Positions 62,086 through 64,000 of a DNA stretch of 64,000 nt are shown here, in pieces. Source of the DNA: DASUPK01 sp963801055 (lineage in GTDB: Bacteria; Actinomycetota; Thermoleophilia; Solirubrobacterales; 70-9). A program made the position numbers and the translations under genes. Every line of letters starts with the position of its first letter. Positions within the stretch are counted from its first letter, which is position 1. The notes beneath the pieces were generated by a model. That model was not told the DNA's origin. It did not search any database and saw only the letters and a list, made by a program, of their open reading frames with translations. The stretch covers positions 558,001 to 622,000 of the forward strand of contig CAWDDE010000001.1 of assembly GCA_963801055.1 (NCBI GenBank), read 5' to 3'.

Positions 62086-62610
62086 ATGCCCGTCCCGAAA
62101 TGGATCAGCAACGTCAAGAACCGGCGGGTCCGCCGCCGCTGGAAAAGCTGGTGGCTGCGGCCCTGGACGGTCCCGCTCGATCCCGATCGGGCCGTGGCCT
62201 ACAAGCGGATGCTCCGCCAGCACGGCCGCTACTCAACGCACATCACGATTGCCGAGTGGAAGTCTCACCCCGATCGTTGCGGCTGTCCGGTCTCCGCCAG
62301 CCCCTACCCTCGCCGGACGCAGAAACTCGCGTTTAAGGTCGAACGGGTCCGGCATCGGCTGGGTGACATACCGATCCGCAACATCTCCGCTTACCGGAAT
62401 CCCTGCCACGAACGCTGCATCGGGGGCGCGTTCGGCTATCACCCCCGCGGCCAGGCCGTCGATCCCGTAAAGCCCTCCGACATGAGCACCACCGCCTGGA
62501 ATGCTCCCTGGCTGCGCGAGTTCGGTGATGGCGGCATCGGGATGCAACGCAACACCGGCGTCATCCGCCATGTCGATACCGGACCGCGGAGGCGCTGGTT
62601 CTACGACTGA
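62086..62610 (+). CDS. M15-family (D-Ala-D-Ala carboxypeptidase-like) peptidase
   Basis: 174 aa. The second half has ISAYRNPCHERCIGGAFGYH, PRGQAVDPVKPSD (His and Asp zinc ligands) and GGIGMQRNTGVIRHVDTGPR with RRWFYD (final HxD), the M15A pattern also found in phage endolysins and L,D/D,D-carboxypeptidases. A basic N-terminus (WISNVKNRRVRRRWKSWWLR) is unusual; no clear signal peptide. Located next to the island end, fitting phage or element origin. Confidence 0.8.
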   Translation: MPVPKWISNVKNRRVRRRWKSWWLRPWTVPLDPDRAVAYKRMLRQHGRYSTHITIAEWKSHPDRCGCPVSASPYPRRTQKLAFKVERVRHRLGDIPIRNISAYRNPCHERCIGGAFGYHPRGQAVDPVKPSDMSTTAWNAPWLREFGDGGIGMQRNTGVIRHVDTGPRRRWFYD

Positions 62611-63045
62611 ATGCCCGGGCGAGTCAGCTGGGCTCCCGGAGGGTTCGAGGACAACGGTCTGACCCGAGGCGCACTGCCCCCTTGCGAGGGGGCAGCGGCG
62701 CGGCGTCCCGTCGGGACTCAGGTGATCCGTTTGCCGTCGGCACGGAGGCTCTAGCGCGGCCAGGTACCAACTTCCCCGCATCGCCTGCGCCTGCCCTCCG
62801 CCCGGTGGCGGCTGGTCAATCAAGCCCAGGCCGGGGTGGGACCCGGCTGTGGAGGTCGCAGGATCACGCTGGGACTATCGAGAGGCTGCTCCTCGGGCCA
62901 GGCTCGGCGTGCCTGCTCGCCGTTGCCGTCACCGGAACTGGTCCGATGAGGTGGAGTTACCACTCTGTTACCACCCTGCCCCGATTCCGCCGCCCATCCG
63001 CTTCAAGGCACGAAAGAAACCCTGCCTTAGCGGGGCTTTCTCGGA
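62611..63045. other. Gene-free right end of the island
   Basis: No gene seen. It contains the right GTTACCAC-TCT-GTTACCACCCTG pair (62956-62978), matching the left pair at 48850, and a degraded terminator stem after the tRNA (about 63018-63038). A GGGCAGTGCGCCTCG-type stem near 62660-62700 (GCCCCCTTGC, GAGGGGGC) is unexplained. Confidence 0.55.
62956..62978 (+). repeat. Right paired GTTACCAC repeat (candidate integrase arm site)
   Basis: GTTACCAC-TCT-GTTACCACCCTG, one base different in the spacer from the left copy. Confidence 0.65.
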
Positions 63046-63119
63046 TGCCGGAGGAGGGACTCGAACCCCCGACACGCGGATTATGATTCCGCTGCTCTAA
63101 CCGACTGAGCTACTCCGGC
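63046..63119 (-). tRNA. tRNA-Met(CAT), elongator type
   Basis: Full cloverleaf on the minus strand: acceptor GCCGGAG / CTCCGGC, D arm GCTC-AGTCGGTTA-GAGC, anticodon stem GCGGA / TCCGC with loop ATCATAA (anticodon CAT), T arm GGGGG-TTCGAGT-CCCTC-type. CCA is not encoded. Distinction from an Ile lysidine tRNA is not certain. Its 3' half is repeated at 47070 and 48700. Confidence 0.93.
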
Positions 63120-63150
63120 GGGGTCGACAATCGTAGCGACGGGTCGGTGC

Positions 63151-63465
63151 TCATCCGAGGCGTAGGCGCGGCACGGTTGCGCGACGGCGCGGACCGTGGA
63201 CTTCACCTCGAAGCTGGGAGCGGCGCAAGAAGAGCATCCGCACCAGCTCGGCGGTGTGACGGAACGGATCGGCGATCACCTCGCCCGAGGCGAGGGCGAT
63301 CGCGGCCTGGGCCTCGCCGTCCACCTCGGCGATCAGAAGCTCGCCGTCGGGAACCGCGCGGCTGTCGCGCTGGGCGATCCGCCTGAGCGCCGCTCCGTCG
63401 ACCGGGCCGGCGGCGCGGATGATGACCGATCCGGAGTTCTCGCTTGAGTTCGTGTGGTACATCAT
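63151..63465 (-). CDS. Small conserved actinobacterial protein of unknown function
   Basis: 104 aa from ATG at 63465. SVIIRAAGPVDGAALRRIAQ, RDSRAVPDGELLIAEVDGEA, SGEVIADPFRHTAELVRMLF and an Arg-rich end. The pattern recalls the N-terminal part of GNAT-type proteins but is too short for a full acetyltransferase. The truncated homolog at 36496 sits behind a solo 5' module. Divergent from the regulator at 63540. Confidence 0.7.
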   Translation of the reverse strand: MMYHTNSSENSGSVIIRAAGPVDGAALRRIAQRDSRAVPDGELLIAEVDGEAQAAIALASGEVIADPFRHTAELVRMLFLRRSQLRGEVHGPRRRATVPRLRLG

Positions 63466-63539
63466 TGCCTCACTTTGGTGCTTCCGGATGGAGGTTTGCG
63501 CTACTGTTAGGCAGGGTACTTGATCTTTGAGGTGGCTGT

Positions 63540-64000
63540 ATGTCATACAAAGCTGAATTGAAAGACTTAAAGCGGGGTACCGAGCGATCGCTGACCGAGC
63601 AGATGGTCGAGGCGTTCCGCCGCGCGATCTCCTCCGGCGAGCTCGCGGTGGGAGAGAAGCTGCCGCCGACGCGGGAGCTCGCCGACCTCGCGCGGGTCAA
63701 CCATCTGACCGCTGTGCGCGTCTACCGCAAGCTCCGGGAGCTCGGCCTGGTCACGTCCGAGGTGGGCCGCGGCACCTTCGTGCGCGAGGCGGCCGCGACG
63801 CTGCGAGACGGCGCCGACCCGGACAGCGTGGAGTGGCAGCGCTACGTGCTGCCGCCGCGGATCGAATCGAGCGGAGACCGCGCGATGGACGAGATGTACC
63901 GCCATTCCCAGGCCCGCGGGCTGATCCCGCTCTCGGTCGGTTACCCCTCCGTCGAGCTCTTCCCCTTCGATCAGATGCGCGAGGCGATGTCCGAGGCGCT
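63540..64000 (+). CDS. GntR-family regulator, MocR/PdxR type (partial, runs off the window)
   Basis: 153 codons from ATG at 63540 and open to the window end. Winged helix: LTEQMVEAFRRAISSGELAV, GEKLPPTRELADLARVNHL, TAVRVYRKLRELGLVTSEVG, RGTFV. The linker is followed by PLSVGYPSVELFPFDQMREA, the start of an aminotransferase-fold domain. A near-palindrome TGTAT-GTC-ATACA covers the start codon. The first ~12 codons are markedly AT-richer than the rest. Confidence 0.85.
   Translation, partial: MSYKAELKDLKRGTERSLTEQMVEAFRRAISSGELAVGEKLPPTRELADLARVNHLTAVRVYRKLRELGLVTSEVGRGTFVREAAATLRDGADPDSVEWQRYVLPPRIESSGDRAMDEMYRHSQARGLIPLSVGYPSVELFPFDQMREAMSEA

Larger units (their letters stand above)
48700..63089. 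mobile_element. Putative genomic island (about 14.4 kb) integrated at tRNA-Met(CAT)
   Basis: Bounded by direct repeats of the tRNA-Met 3' half (48700-48741 and 63046-63087) and, just inside each end, by paired GTTACCAC repeats (48850-48872 and 62956-62978). Contents: leader peptide remnant, SARP-STAND-WD40 gene, repeated secreted-protein cassettes, SnoaL/CDF array and an M15 peptidase. No integrase or relaxase was found, so it is probably an immobile remnant. The outer fragment at 47070 may mark a second, nested event. Confidence 0.65.

Noticed and set aside
1..64000. CRISPR arrays, rRNA genes, complete insertion sequences
   Set aside because: No evenly spaced short repeats with unique spacers, no rRNA signature and no intact transposase were seen on either strand.

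Overview
The window is high-GC actinobacterial DNA. Several features suggest the class Thermoleophilia (Solirubrobacterales/Gaiella-like): tandem SnoaL-like genes that begin MSQENVE or MSEENVE and end ALEAAGLRE, a SARP-STAND-WD40 giant protein, and abundant GTG starts. This is inference from gene style; no rRNA is present to prove it.

Layout. (1) 0.2-5.8 kb: ester cyclase, PAS protein, two CPA-type cation/proton antiporters and a SulP anion transporter. (2) 5.8-11.0 kb: a complete group 3b (cytosolic, NAD(P)-linked) [NiFe]-hydrogenase operon with subunits beta, gamma, delta and alpha, an inserted cyclic-nucleotide-binding protein and a maturation protease. (3) 11.0-17 kb: cupin, membrane protein, a first array of SnoaL-like genes, a universal stress protein and a ZIP metal transporter. 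(4) 17-27 kb: phosphoketolase plus acetate kinase (C5/C6 phosphoketolase shunt to acetate and ATP), two WS/DGAT acyltransferases, a Tat-exported multicopper oxidase and an alpha/beta hydrolase. (5) 27-36 kb: an FAD oxidoreductase divergent from its probable HxlR regulator, a quinone-oxidoreductase-like MDR, an NDH-2-like flavoprotein and a quinol-dependent NO reductase with a small membrane partner. (6) 36-47 kb: class II DAHP synthase, GST, a PLP dehydratase, then tyrosine/homogentisate catabolism (FAH, HGD, HPPD) with an Lrp/AsnC regulator, an ATP-grasp enzyme and a ferritin-like protein. (7) 47-63 kb: a probable integrated island bounded by copies of the 3' half of tRNA-Met(CAT). It holds the SARP-STAND-WD40 gene, secreted proteins behind a repeated leader, a second SnoaL array with a CDF metal transporter inside it, and an M15 peptidase. 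(8) A small conserved gene divergent from a MocR/GntR-type regulator runs off the right end.

The most unusual signal is a set of two short conserved DNA modules. The 5' module covers a GATACT promoter-like box, the start codon and the first seven or so codons. The 3' module covers the last nine or so codons and the stop. They cap the SnoaL genes, whose interiors are very different. They also cap, in frame at both ends, an unrelated CDF metal transporter (60691-61377), and they occur alone in at least six non-coding or broken contexts. A second set (promoter/5'UTR plus signal peptide) is repeated in front of different secreted cargo. Together these look like portable gene-end cassettes, which I do not recognise as a described system.

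Caution: at least ten genes carry single-base frameshifts, each repaired by removing one base. These probably reflect assembly error rather than decay, so broken genes here should not be over-read.
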